Shown here in pieces: positions 15,889 to 24,526 of a stretch of DNA of 64,000 nucleotides. Position 1 is the first letter of the stretch; every line of letters starts with the position of its first letter. Made by a program: the position numbers and the translations under genes. Under the pieces are notes generated by a model. The model had not been told where the DNA came from and did not search any database. It worked only from the letters and a program-made list of their open reading frames with translations. This DNA comes from Microbispora rosea (GTDB taxonomy: Bacteria; Actinomycetota; Actinomycetes; Streptosporangiales; Streptosporangiaceae): NCBI RefSeq assembly GCF_900156315.1, contig NZ_FTNI01000003.1, positions 310,001-374,000 of the forward strand, in the 5' to 3' direction.

Positions 15889-16934
15889 CGGGCGCCTCCC
15901 GGCGACGTCCCCGGAAGAGTGGTCGAGCCGCGGATGGTGAGGCTCGGCCGCACGACCACCACCCGCGGCTCGCGCGGGCCGTTCTGCAGCCGGTCGAGCA
16001 GCAGCCCGGCCGCCGCCCGGCCGCGCTCGGCCGAGCCGAGCGAGACGCTGGTCAGCGTCGGCCAGGTCACCGAGGCGAGGTCGGTGTCGTCCATGCCGAC
16101 CACCGCCACGTCGCCGGGGACGTCCCTACCCTGCTCACGCAGCACGTCGAGCGCGCCGAGCGCGATGAGGTCGTTGGCGCACATGAGCGCGTCCACGCCG
16201 GGCACGCGCGACAGCAGCGCCCGCGCGGCGCTCGCGCCGCTGTCGCGGTAGAAGTCGCCCACCTCGACGAGGTCCTCGTCGTACGGCAGGCCCAGCGCCT
16301 CCAGCGCCTCCCGGTAGGCGGCGGCACGGGCGGCGCCCGGAACGGTGTCGAGCGGGCCGTTGAGGAAGCCGATGCGCCGCCTGCCGATGGCGTGCAGGTG
16401 GTCGAGCGCGAGCCGCACACCGGTCCTGGAGTCGGTCCGCACGTTGTCCACCAGCGCGCCCTGCGGCATGTCGTCCGGCAGCGAGCCGATGACGACGACG
16501 GGAGCGCGCGCGGCGACGATGGCCTCGATGTGCTCCTCGGTGACGCCGCGCAGCGGGCTGATGATGAGGCCGTCCACGTAGCGCTCGCGCAGCCCGCGCA
16601 GCACGCCGAGCTCGTCCTCGGCCTCGCCGTCCGTGGAATGGATCAGGAGCCGGTAGCCGGCCTCCTTCAGCAGCGGCTGGATCTCGCGCACCATCGCCAC
16701 GTAGACGGGGTTGCCGATGTCGGCCATGGCGAAGGCGATCTGGTCGGTGCGGCGGTTGCGCAGCGAGCGGGCGACCGAATTGGGGACGTAGCCGAGTTCG
16801 TCGGCCGCGCGCATGACGCGCCGCACGGTGTCCTCGCGCGTCGGCAGCCCGTTGAGCACTCGTGACACCGAGGCGATCGACACACCGGCGCGTTGCGCGA
16901 TCGTGGTGATCGTGGGACCCTCGGTCAACGGCAC
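15885..16934 (-). CDS. LacI-family transcriptional regulator of the ribosyl/sugar operon
   Basis: A 349-residue repressor-type regulator. The N-terminal HTH TITTIAQRAGVSIASVSRVLNG (about residues 8-30) and the hinge-helix region ELGYVPNSVARSLR are classic LacI. The periplasmic-binding-like effector domain has IAFAMADIGNPVYVAMVREIQ, DGLIISPLRG, ALDHLHAIGRRRIGFLNGP and VAVVGMDDTDLASVTWPTLTSVS. The GTG start at 16934 fits the family N-terminus; the ribosome-binding site is weak. It is first gene of the operon and sits just downstream of two palindromes of the type LacI proteins bind, so autoregulation and control of the whole operon are likely. Effector unknown, possibly the imported compound. 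Confidence 0.93.
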   Translation of the reverse strand: MPLTEGPTITTIAQRAGVSIASVSRVLNGLPTREDTVRRVMRAADELGYVPNSVARSLRNRRTDQIAFAMADIGNPVYVAMVREIQPLLKEAGYRLLIHSTDGEAEDELGVLRGLRERYVDGLIISPLRGVTEEHIEAIVAARAPVVVIGSLPDDMPQGALVDNVRTDSRTGVRLALDHLHAIGRRRIGFLNGPLDTVPGAARAAAYREALEALGLPYDEDLVEVGDFYRDSGASAARALLSRVPGVDALMCANDLIALGALDVLREQGRDVPGDVAVVGMDDTDLASVTWPTLTSVSLGSAERGRAAAGLLLDRLQNGPREPRVVVVRPSLTIRGSTTLPGTSPGGAR

Positions 16935-16956
16935 CTCACTTGGAAGAGAGTGTCCT

Positions 16957-16968
16957 GTAATCGTTTAC
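16957..16968. promoter_or_regulatory. LacI-type operator O1 (imperfect)
   Basis: GTAATCGTTTAC, one mismatch from a perfect 12-bp palindrome with central CG. Located 23 bp upstream of the lacI start; its centre is 35 bp from the centre of the second site. Confidence 0.75.
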
Positions 16969-16991
16969 TGGCCAGTAACGTGCAGCAGTCT

Positions 16992-17003
16992 GTAAACGTT
17001 TAC
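16992..17003. promoter_or_regulatory. LacI-type operator O2 (perfect)
   Basis: GTAAACGTTTAC, a perfect 12-bp palindrome with the central CG step typical of LacI/GalR operators. It lies 58 bp upstream of the lacI start, between lacI and the divergent gene at 17142. Confidence 0.8.
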
Positions 17004-17141
17004 GGCCGGATGAGTCCATATCAAACCGGGTCCCCTGGGGAGCGTCAAGTAACGAACAGGTAAACCGCCTAGATCACCAAGCCGCAACAAGCCGCGCGTT
17101 GGTTCTGCTCTTCGACCAGATTCGCCCTAGAATCCGCCGAT

Positions 17142-18017
17142 GTGAACGAAGGTCACGAGGACCCGCCGAAGCTCCCCATCAGAGAGCGCTCTCCTCGGCC
17201 TGGGACCGGCCGCCACCGACGGCCGCTCCCCGCCGACCTGCCGCCTGATGCGCCTGCCCTGGTCCTGGCGGTGCCGGGCAAGGCCGGGGACCCGGTGGGC
17301 TCGGGCGGTGACGTGGCCATGGAGGTCGCCTCCATCGTCAGGCTCGACAACCCGCAGATCGACCTTCGTATCGTCTCGCTGGCCGACGGCGGCGCCGACC
17401 TCACCAAGGAGTTCGCGTCCATCGCCGCCCAGCGGCCCGCGGAGGGACCGGCCGCGGTGGTCGTCCCGCTCGTCACCGGGCCCCATCCGCGCGTGCTGCG
17501 CGCCGTACGGGACGCCGTGACGCAGAGCGAGGCCGCGGTGCGGGTCACCGAGCCGCTCGGCCCGCACCCGCTGCTGGCCGAGGCCCTGCATGTACGCCTG
17601 GCCGAGGCCGGCCTGGCCCGCGCCGACCGGATGCGCCTGTTCAACGTCTCGTCGCCGGTCGACGGGATCATCGTCGCGACCGCCGGGGGCGACGAGGCCG
17701 CCCGCGGCGCCGACGCGACGGCCGTCCTGCTGGCCGCCCGTCTGACGCTCCCCGTCGTCCCCGCCGCGCTGGACGGCCAGCCGAGCGTGCGCGACGCCGC
17801 CGAGCGCCTGCGCAACATCGGCGCCAACCGGCTCGCCATGGTGCCGTACGTCATCGGACCCGAGACCGACCTCGATCGGATCACGGCGGCCGCCGGCTCG
17901 ATCGGCGCCGGGTGTGCCGAGCCCCTCGGCGCGCACGAGTCCGTGGCCCGTATGGTGTGCGTGCGGTACGGCGCCGCCTTCGGCGGTTTCGACGGCTTCG
18001 ACGACCTGTCCGACTGA
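17142..18017 (+). CDS. CbiX/sirohydrochlorin chelatase-like protein
   Basis: A 291-residue protein of the CbiX/CbiK-like chelatase fold as found widely in actinomycetes. The first ~35 residues are a basic, Pro/Arg-rich tail. Then come LVLAVPGKAGDPVGSGGDVAMEVASIVRLDNPQ, VVVPLVTGPHP in the place of the family's metal-binding LFLSxGxH segment, and a second half with VPYVIGPETDLDRI that looks like an internally repeated chelatase lobe. His residues at GPHP and near PLGAHES could bind metal. It stands alone; no cobalamin or siroheme genes are next to it, so whether it inserts metal into sirohydrochlorin is unproven. GTG start. Confidence 0.65.
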   Translation: MNEGHEDPPKLPIRERSPRPGTGRHRRPLPADLPPDAPALVLAVPGKAGDPVGSGGDVAMEVASIVRLDNPQIDLRIVSLADGGADLTKEFASIAAQRPAEGPAAVVVPLVTGPHPRVLRAVRDAVTQSEAAVRVTEPLGPHPLLAEALHVRLAEAGLARADRMRLFNVSSPVDGIIVATAGGDEAARGADATAVLLAARLTLPVVPAALDGQPSVRDAAERLRNIGANRLAMVPYVIGPETDLDRITAAAGSIGAGCAEPLGAHESVARMVCVRYGAAFGGFDGFDDLSD

Positions 18018-18040
18018 TTCCGGTCGCCCGCGCCGGCGGA

Positions 18041-18625
18041 CTACTCGGCGCGGGTCGCGCGGTCGAACAGTTCGACCAGTTCGTCCGCGCAGACGCCGGG
18101 ATCGGAACCGTCGACGACCCGCTCGGCCATCGTGTCGATGGACGCGCGCAGTGCCGCTCCCATCACCGTGCAGTCGAAGCTGCGGAAGGCCCCCGTACGC
18201 TGCCCGTCCGCGAACAGCGCCACGATCCTGGCGATCGCGGCGTCCCGTTCCGCGCCTCCGGCAGGGGCCTTGTTGAAGGCGATCTGCTGCACCGCGCGCA
18301 CGTGCCCGGGATGGCGGGCGACGAAGGCGATGTTCGACCTGATGAACGCCTCCAGCTGAGCACGGGCTCCGTGCGCGGCCTGCAACGCCGGTCGCATGAA
18401 GGCCGCGGCGTCGGCGACGACCTGCTGGACGACGGCCTCGAACAGCCGGTCCTTGCTGGAGAAGTGGTAGGTGATCAGTCTCTTGCTGCTGAGCCCGGCA
18501 TGCTCGCAGATGGCCTCGAACGTGGTCTCCGCGTAGCCGCGCTCGGCGAGCACGGCGATCGCCGCCGAGGCGATCTGAGCTCTGCGCGCCTCGGTGGCCA
18601 CCTGACGGGTCCCAGGGCTTCTCAT
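18041..18625 (-). CDS. TetR-family transcriptional regulator
   Basis: A 194-residue TetR regulator. The HTH spans about residues 15-60: RRAQIASAAIAVLAERGYAETTFEAICEHAGLSSKRLITYHFSSKDRLFEAV. The rest is the helical ligand domain, ending with a TetR_C-type region. It begins one base after the stop of the small membrane-protein gene, so both are one transcript. A twin palindrome over that gene's start (19009-19042) is its probable operator. The ligand is unknown. Confidence 0.9.
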   Translation of the reverse strand: MRSPGTRQVATEARRAQIASAAIAVLAERGYAETTFEAICEHAGLSSKRLITYHFSSKDRLFEAVVQQVVADAAAFMRPALQAAHGARAQLEAFIRSNIAFVARHPGHVRAVQQIAFNKAPAGGAERDAAIARIVALFADGQRTGAFRSFDCTVMGAALRASIDTMAERVVDGSDPGVCADELVELFDRATRAE

Positions 18626-18626
18626 G

Positions 18627-19016
18627 TCACCTCAGCTTGCCACCCTTCGGGTACGCCTCGCGCACCGCGCGCCGGTTGACGATCAGCGCGACGGCCGCGA
18701 CCAGGACGCCGACCACGCCCTGCTCCGCCTTCATCCACATCGGATAGCCGCTGTCGGGCGCGAGCAGGATGAGCACGATGCCGATGGGCGCGGCGATGCT
18801 GACGAAGCGGATGCGCACGTACGCGGCCCTCTTGCCACTCGCGGCCTGCCCCGTCAGGGCGATGAGCCAGACGGACGCCGCGGCCACGGCCGCCCCGCGC
18901 AGCCACACCACCCAGGTGCCGCCGACGACGGCGGCCACGCCGAGTGCCGCGATCGAGATGACGAGGACGGCGACGAAGAGCGCCCGCACGACAGTCCATT
19001 TCACTTTGTTATCCAT
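18627..19016 (-). CDS. Small four-helix membrane protein (TetR-linked)
   Basis: A 129-residue integral membrane protein with about four hydrophobic helices (VRALFVAVLVISIAALGVAAVV; WLRGAAVAAASVWLIALTG; VSIAAPIGIVLILLA; GVVGVLVAAVALIV) joined by short charged loops. No known domain recognised. The start ATG at 19016 lies inside a palindromic operator-like sequence, and the gene runs directly into a TetR gene. This arrangement is typical of a ligand-induced membrane protein and its repressor, but function cannot be named. Confidence 0.75.
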   Translation of the reverse strand: MDNKVKWTVVRALFVAVLVISIAALGVAAVVGGTWVVWLRGAAVAAASVWLIALTGQAASGKRAAYVRIRFVSIAAPIGIVLILLAPDSGYPMWMKAEQGVVGVLVAAVALIVNRRAVREAYPKGGKLR

Positions 19017-19042
19017 GCGGATAAAGTTATACGCATGGATAA
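19009..19042. promoter_or_regulatory. Twin TetR-type operators covering the membrane-protein start codon
   Basis: Two 16-bp palindromes 18 bp apart: TTATCCATGCGGATAA (perfect arms TTATCC/GGATAA) at 19009-19024 and TTATACGCATGGATAA (one mismatch) at 19027-19042. Together they also form a larger 12-bp inverted repeat (GTTATCCATGCG / CGCATGGATAAC). The first includes the ATG of the membrane-protein gene. Confidence 0.75.
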
Positions 19043-19098
19043 CAACTTGCCAAGCCCGAACGTGTTGCCGGCCCCGCGATGACGTACGGATGTCGCGG

Positions 19099-19821
19099 TC
19101 AGCGCCGCACGAGAAGACTGATCTGGGCACCGGCCTCCCGGAACCCGAGGGCCCGGGCGACGCGTCGCGACGGCTCCGGGCGCGCCCTCCACTGCGGCAG
19201 CAACCCCCCGGCGAGCGCATCGGCCACAGCCGCCGAGGCCACGACTCGGGCCAGGCCACGGCCACGGCACCGGGCCGCCGTCAGGACGGACATGTGCGCC
19301 GCAGTGTCGAGCCACGGGCGATACCCGGCGGCGGCGACCACGTCCCGGCCGTCGCGCAGCACCCAGACCGCCGAGGAGATCTCCTCCACGGCGCTCTCCC
19401 CCGCGTCCCGCTCGCCCGCCGCGGCCGCCAGGGCGCCGATGTCCGGATGGCCCGCCGGCAGACGTTCGACCCGGGTGCCGGTGTGGGCGGGGGCGAAGTC
19501 TCCGGCGTCGAGGTACGCAAGCGTCGCCGGGCCCAGCACGTCGCGGACGGCAAGCCGGGCGGGCAGCGGGGAAGGATCCATACGGCCGGCGAGCAGGGCG
19601 TCGCGCAACGGCTCGGCCAGATCGGCGTCGGGCACGGTCACCAGGGCGGCGCCGTCCAGCGTCACAACGCCCGTCCATCCCGGCGGGCACAACCACGACT
19701 CGGGCGAGACCACCACGGCCACGTTCCCGGGACCGGGAAACGTGACAGGGACGCGGGCCAGCGCCGCCCACATCCGGCGGGCCCGATCCAGCGAGTTCCG
19801 CGACATCCCCTCATGATCCAC
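19099..19821 (-). CDS. GNAT-family N-acetyltransferase
   Basis: A 240-residue protein whose C-terminal ~110 residues are a GNAT fold: AVWVLRDGRDVVAAAGYRPW (strands 3-4), then SVLTAARCRGRGLARVVASAAVADAL (acetyl-CoA pyrophosphate loop, R-G-R-G-L-A variant of QxxGxG/A), and SRRVARALGFREAGAQISLL at the end. The N-terminal half has no recognised domain. ATG at 19821; a second ATG six codons in is also possible. Substrate unknown. Confidence 0.75.
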   Translation of the reverse strand: MDHEGMSRNSLDRARRMWAALARVPVTFPGPGNVAVVVSPESWLCPPGWTGVVTLDGAALVTVPDADLAEPLRDALLAGRMDPSPLPARLAVRDVLGPATLAYLDAGDFAPAHTGTRVERLPAGHPDIGALAAAAGERDAGESAVEEISSAVWVLRDGRDVVAAAGYRPWLDTAAHMSVLTAARCRGRGLARVVASAAVADALAGGLLPQWRARPEPSRRVARALGFREAGAQISLLVRR

Positions 19822-19886
19822 GGCGTGCCCGCTTCGGAGAAGCCGCGATCGAGGCGACGACGATCAGGGCAGGCGAGGCCGGCGGG

Positions 19887-20249
19887 TCACGGCAGGGCGC
19901 GGCGGCCGGGGAAGCCGAGGTCGCTGCGGTGGTACCAGCCGAGGGCGGTCTCCCCCTCCAGCCAGCACAGCCGTACGGACACCTCGCCGAGCACGGCGGG
20001 GAAGTCGACGAGCAGCGGGGCGACGCCCTTGATCTCGATGTCCTCGGCGTCGAACCAGCTCAGGATCTCGTCCATCCGCGCCTCCAGGCCCTTGGCCTCC
20101 GGCACGCCGCCGAGGGGTGAGGCGCCCGAGTGCCGCAGGTCGTGGGTGAGCTCGGCCAGGTCGGCGCGTACGGCGACGAACGCGCGGGCGTGCTCCAGCA
20201 CCGCCGGCATCAGCGACCTGGCCTCGTCGACCGTGAAGATCCTCGCCAC
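19887..20249 (-). CDS. DUF2203 domain-containing protein
   Basis: A 120-residue protein matching the small DUF2203 family: RIFTVDEARSLMPAVLEHARAFVAVRADLAEL at the N-terminus, VPEAKGLEARMDEILSWF in the middle, and CWLEGETALGWYHRSDLGFPGRRAL at the C-terminus (family hallmark GE..I..WH....GF.GR). Function of the family is unknown; cytosolic, common in actinobacteria and Gram-positives. Confidence 0.85.
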   Translation of the reverse strand: MARIFTVDEARSLMPAVLEHARAFVAVRADLAELTHDLRHSGASPLGGVPEAKGLEARMDEILSWFDAEDIEIKGVAPLLVDFPAVLGEVSVRLCWLEGETALGWYHRSDLGFPGRRALP

Positions 20250-20283
20250 CCTCCGGACGCTACCGCATCACCCCGTCCGAGGC

Positions 20284-20655
20284 TCACAGGCGGCGGCGCA
20301 GCAGGCAGAACTCGTTGCCCTCCGGGTCGGCGAGCACGTGCCAGTCCTCCTCGCCGGTCTGGCCCACGTCGGCCGGCACGGCGCCGAGCTTCAGCAGGCG
20401 CTCCAGCTCCGCCTCCTGGTCACGGTCGGTGGGGTTGACGTCGATGTGCAGGCGCAGCTTGTCCCGCTTGGGCTCGGGCACGGGCTCGAAGATGAGCGTC
20501 GGCTGCAGACCGCCGAAGCCGGTGCCGGGCGGCCCGATCTCCACCCAGCCGTCCTTGCGCTCGATCACCTCGAAGCCCAGCACCTCGCACCAGAAGGCGG
20601 CGAGCCGCTCGGGGTCGTGGCAGTCGACGACGAGTTCACTGATACGACAGGCCAT
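20284..20655 (-). CDS. VOC (glyoxalase/dioxygenase fold) family protein
   Basis: A 123-residue single-domain VOC protein: ISELVVDCHDPERLAAFWCEVLGFEVIE, DGWVEIGP, LRLHIDV and a closing DWHVLADPEGNEFCLL. His and Glu residues in these strands are the usual metal ligands of the fold. The ATG at 20655 is preferred over an upstream in-frame ATG at 20688, which would overlap the next gene; the ribosome-binding site is weak at both. Function of this subgroup is not defined. Confidence 0.85.
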   Translation of the reverse strand: MACRISELVVDCHDPERLAAFWCEVLGFEVIERKDGWVEIGPPGTGFGGLQPTLIFEPVPEPKRDKLRLHIDVNPTDRDQEAELERLLKLGAVPADVGQTGEEDWHVLADPEGNEFCLLRRRL

Positions 20656-20665
20656 GACTGCCGCT

Positions 20666-21553
20666 TTACCCGCGGACCGGCTCCCCATGCAGCGGGCAGT
20701 GGGCGACCTCCGGATGCACCGCCAGCCAATCGATGCGCTGCCTGCTCTCGTCGTCCATCGGCGTGTAGACCACGACGCGGGCCTCCGGCGGCGCCGCCAG
20801 CGCCATGCTGGTGGACGTCAGGCGGATCAGGCCCACCGACGAGTGCTTGAACAGCTTCATCCGGACGCCGGGCCTGGCCACCTCGTGCATCGCCCACATC
20901 CGGGCGAACTCCGGGCTGGCCGCCGACAGCCGGGTGACGAAACCCGACCAGGCCGGCTCTCCCACGTGCCTGCCGAAGGCGGCCCGCAGCGTGGCGACCA
21001 TCTGCGGGAGCTCCTCGTTCTTGTTCACGAGCGGGCAGCAGCAGTCGGGCATGGTGAACACCCGCCACAGGACGTTGCGCTCCAGCCGCGGCCGATCGAC
21101 CACGGACGCGAAGAGCGTGCCGTACGCGGCGTTCCAGGCGAGCAGGTCGTAACGCCCGCTGTAGACGCACGCGGGCAGCGGGCCGAGCTGGCGCAGGATC
21201 GTGTGCACCTCGGCGTCGAGGCCCTCCCCGTCGCCCGCCGGATCGGCGATCTCCGGCAGGTCCGCCAGCCGGTAGAGGTGCTCCCGTTCGGCCGCGTCCA
21301 GCCGCAGCGTGCGGGCGATGGCGTCGAGCACCTGCACCGACGCGTTGATGGGGCGGCCCTGCTCCAGCCAGGTGTACCAGGTCACGCCAACGCCCGCGAG
21401 CTGGGCGACCTCCTCCCGCCGCAGGCCCGGCGTACGGCGGCGCAGGCCGGGCGGCAGGCCGACGTCCTCGGGCCGGATCCGCTCGCGCCTGCTGCGCAGG
21501 AAGGCCGCGAGCTCCTCACGCCTGGTGTTCCTGATGCGCGTCCCCGTCGTCAC
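20666..21553 (-). CDS. XRE-family regulator with MmyB-like ligand domain
   Basis: A 295-residue regulator. An HTH_31-type DNA-binding domain occupies residues ~10-85 (ELAAFLRSRRERI, RRTPGLRREEVAQLAGVGVTWYTWLEQGR). A MmyB-like PAS-type domain fills the rest (LPACVYSGRYDLLAWNAAYGTLFA, NVLWRVFT, SPEFARMWAMHEV, KLFKHSSVG), a combination very common in Streptomyces-type genomes. It is divergent from the MFS exporter gene at 21656 across 102 bp holding a direct repeat, so it is the likely regulator of that exporter. Confidence 0.9.
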   Translation of the reverse strand: MTTGTRIRNTRREELAAFLRSRRERIRPEDVGLPPGLRRRTPGLRREEVAQLAGVGVTWYTWLEQGRPINASVQVLDAIARTLRLDAAEREHLYRLADLPEIADPAGDGEGLDAEVHTILRQLGPLPACVYSGRYDLLAWNAAYGTLFASVVDRPRLERNVLWRVFTMPDCCCPLVNKNEELPQMVATLRAAFGRHVGEPAWSGFVTRLSAASPEFARMWAMHEVARPGVRMKLFKHSSVGLIRLTSTSMALAAPPEARVVVYTPMDDESRQRIDWLAVHPEVAHCPLHGEPVRG

Positions 21554-21599
21554 CTCCCCATCCTCGCGGCTGCGCGACCGCGTTGCCAGGTGGTGTCAG

Positions 21600-21634
21600 T
21601 ACCAGTATCCGCAGGCTCTCGTTACCGGTATCCG
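21600..21634. promoter_or_regulatory. Direct repeat in the XRE/MFS divergent promoter region
   Basis: TACCAGTATCCG at 21600-21611 and TACCGGTATCCG at 21623-21634: one mismatch in 12, spaced 23 bp start to start (about two helical turns). Candidate binding site for the divergent MmyB-type regulator. Confidence 0.5.
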
Positions 21635-21655
21635 GGCGGCCGCATCGTTGCCTGC

Positions 21656-23053
21656 ATGACCACTGTCACCACCCGCGCGCCGGCCGCGCGGCGAACCTCG
21701 CAGGCTCTGCTGCTCTCCGTCATCCTGGCGGGGCAGTTCATGGCCATCCTCGACGCCACCATCGTCAACGTCGCCGCGCCCACGATGCGCGCCGATCTCG
21801 GGGCCACCGGCTCCGGGCTGCAACTCGTCATCTCCGGCTACACCGTCGCGTACGCCATGCTGCTGATCACCGGGGCGCGCCTCGGGGGGCTGCTCGGCTA
21901 CCGGCGGCTGTTCCTCACCGGGCTCGCGGTGTTCACGGCCGCGTCGCTGATGTGCGGGCTCGCCCCGTCGACCGGCGTGCTGATCGCCTTCCGGCTGGTG
22001 CAGGGCGCGGGAGCCGCCCTGATGGTGCCCCAGGTGCTCAGCCTGATCCAGGTCACCTTCGACGGCGCCTCGCGGGGGCGGGCGCTCGGCGTCTACGCCA
22101 CGGTCATCTCGGCCGGCGCGGTCGTCGGACAGGTGCTCGGCGGGCTGCTGGTGACCGCCGACCTGTTCGGCACGGCCTGGCGGCCGGTCTTCCTGGTCAA
22201 CGTGCCGATCGGGCTCGCCCTGCTGGCCGTCGGAGCGCGGAGGCTGCCCGCCGCGCACGTGCGGCGTGAGCAGGGTCTCGACGTGCCCGGCCTGGTCACC
22301 CTGTCGCTCGCGGTCTGCCTGCTGGTCGTGCCGCTCGTGCTCGGGCACGAGGAGGACTGGCCGCTGTGGGGGTGGGTCGCGATGGGCCTGTCGGTTCTCG
22401 CGTTCTGCGCGTTCCTGCTCGTGGAGCGGCGTACGGCGCATCCGCTCGTCCCCGGCCGCCTGCTGCGCGCCCCCGGCGTGGCCGCCGCCGCGTCCGGCAT
22501 CTTCCTCGTGATGGCGGCCTACGGCGGCTGGCTGTTCGCCATGGCCCTCCACCTGCAGGGCGGCCTCGGCGACAGCGCCCTGCGGGCGGGCTGCCTGTTC
22601 ATCCCCGCGGCCGCCGCCTTCGGGCTGACCAGCCTCAACTGGAAGCGGCTGCCGGCCCGCCTGCACCGGCCGGTGATCGTCGCCGCCGCCGTCGTCACCG
22701 CCGCGGGCGAGCTGGCCCTGGCGGCGGCGCTGTCCGGCGGCGGCCACGGCGAGCCGCTGCTGGAGATCAGCTTCGCGGCCATCGGAGCCGGAATGGCGGG
22801 CACCTTCAGCCCGCTCATGGCGGTGGCGCTGGCCCGGGTCGCGCCCGCCGACGCGGCCGACGCCAGCGGCCTGCTGGCGATGATGCTCCAGCTCGGCCAG
22901 GTCGTCGGCGTGGCCGTCTTCGGCACGCTGTTCCTCAGCCTCGCCCCGTCCGCACACGCCGCCACGGTGACGTCGCTGTGGCTGGCCGCGGTCTCGCTGG
23001 CCGCGGGCGGGTGCGCGCTGCCTCTCCTGCGCACCCGCCGGGACCCGGGATGA
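21656..23053 (+). CDS. MFS drug-exporter-type transporter (EmrB/QacA family)
   Basis: A 465-residue membrane protein with 12-14 hydrophobic helices. Motif-rich N-half: QFMAILDATIVNVAAPTM (DHA2-family motif D1), LLGYRRLFLTG (motif A form), LVQGAGAALMVPQVLSLI (motif B region), and GPVxG-like GAVVGQVLGGLL (motif C position). It should export small hydrophobic compounds using the proton gradient. Start ATG 21656 matches the family N-terminus. Divergent regulator gene next to it. Confidence 0.9.
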   Translation: MTTVTTRAPAARRTSQALLLSVILAGQFMAILDATIVNVAAPTMRADLGATGSGLQLVISGYTVAYAMLLITGARLGGLLGYRRLFLTGLAVFTAASLMCGLAPSTGVLIAFRLVQGAGAALMVPQVLSLIQVTFDGASRGRALGVYATVISAGAVVGQVLGGLLVTADLFGTAWRPVFLVNVPIGLALLAVGARRLPAAHVRREQGLDVPGLVTLSLAVCLLVVPLVLGHEEDWPLWGWVAMGLSVLAFCAFLLVERRTAHPLVPGRLLRAPGVAAAASGIFLVMAAYGGWLFAMALHLQGGLGDSALRAGCLFIPAAAAFGLTSLNWKRLPARLHRPVIVAAAVVTAAGELALAAALSGGGHGEPLLEISFAAIGAGMAGTFSPLMAVALARVAPADAADASGLLAMMLQLGQVVGVAVFGTLFLSLAPSAHAATVTSLWLAAVSLAAGGCALPLLRTRRDPG

Positions 23054-23113
23054 GCACCCGTCCGAGCACCGTCAGGCACCGGACGAGCACCGGACGAGCA
23101 CCCGGGCGGGCGC

Positions 23114-24496
<1,383 letters not shown>

Positions 24497-24526
24497 CTAG
24501 AGGTATCCGGGGTGTGAGCAACCGTC

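Noticed and set aside
14098-16251. Plus-strand open frame opposite the two permeases and LacI
   Set aside because: Same antisense effect; the minus-strand genes have full family motifs and coupled starts.
18622-18999. Alternative frames over the small membrane protein
   Set aside because: Only the frame from 19016 gives hydrophobic helices and joins the TetR gene.
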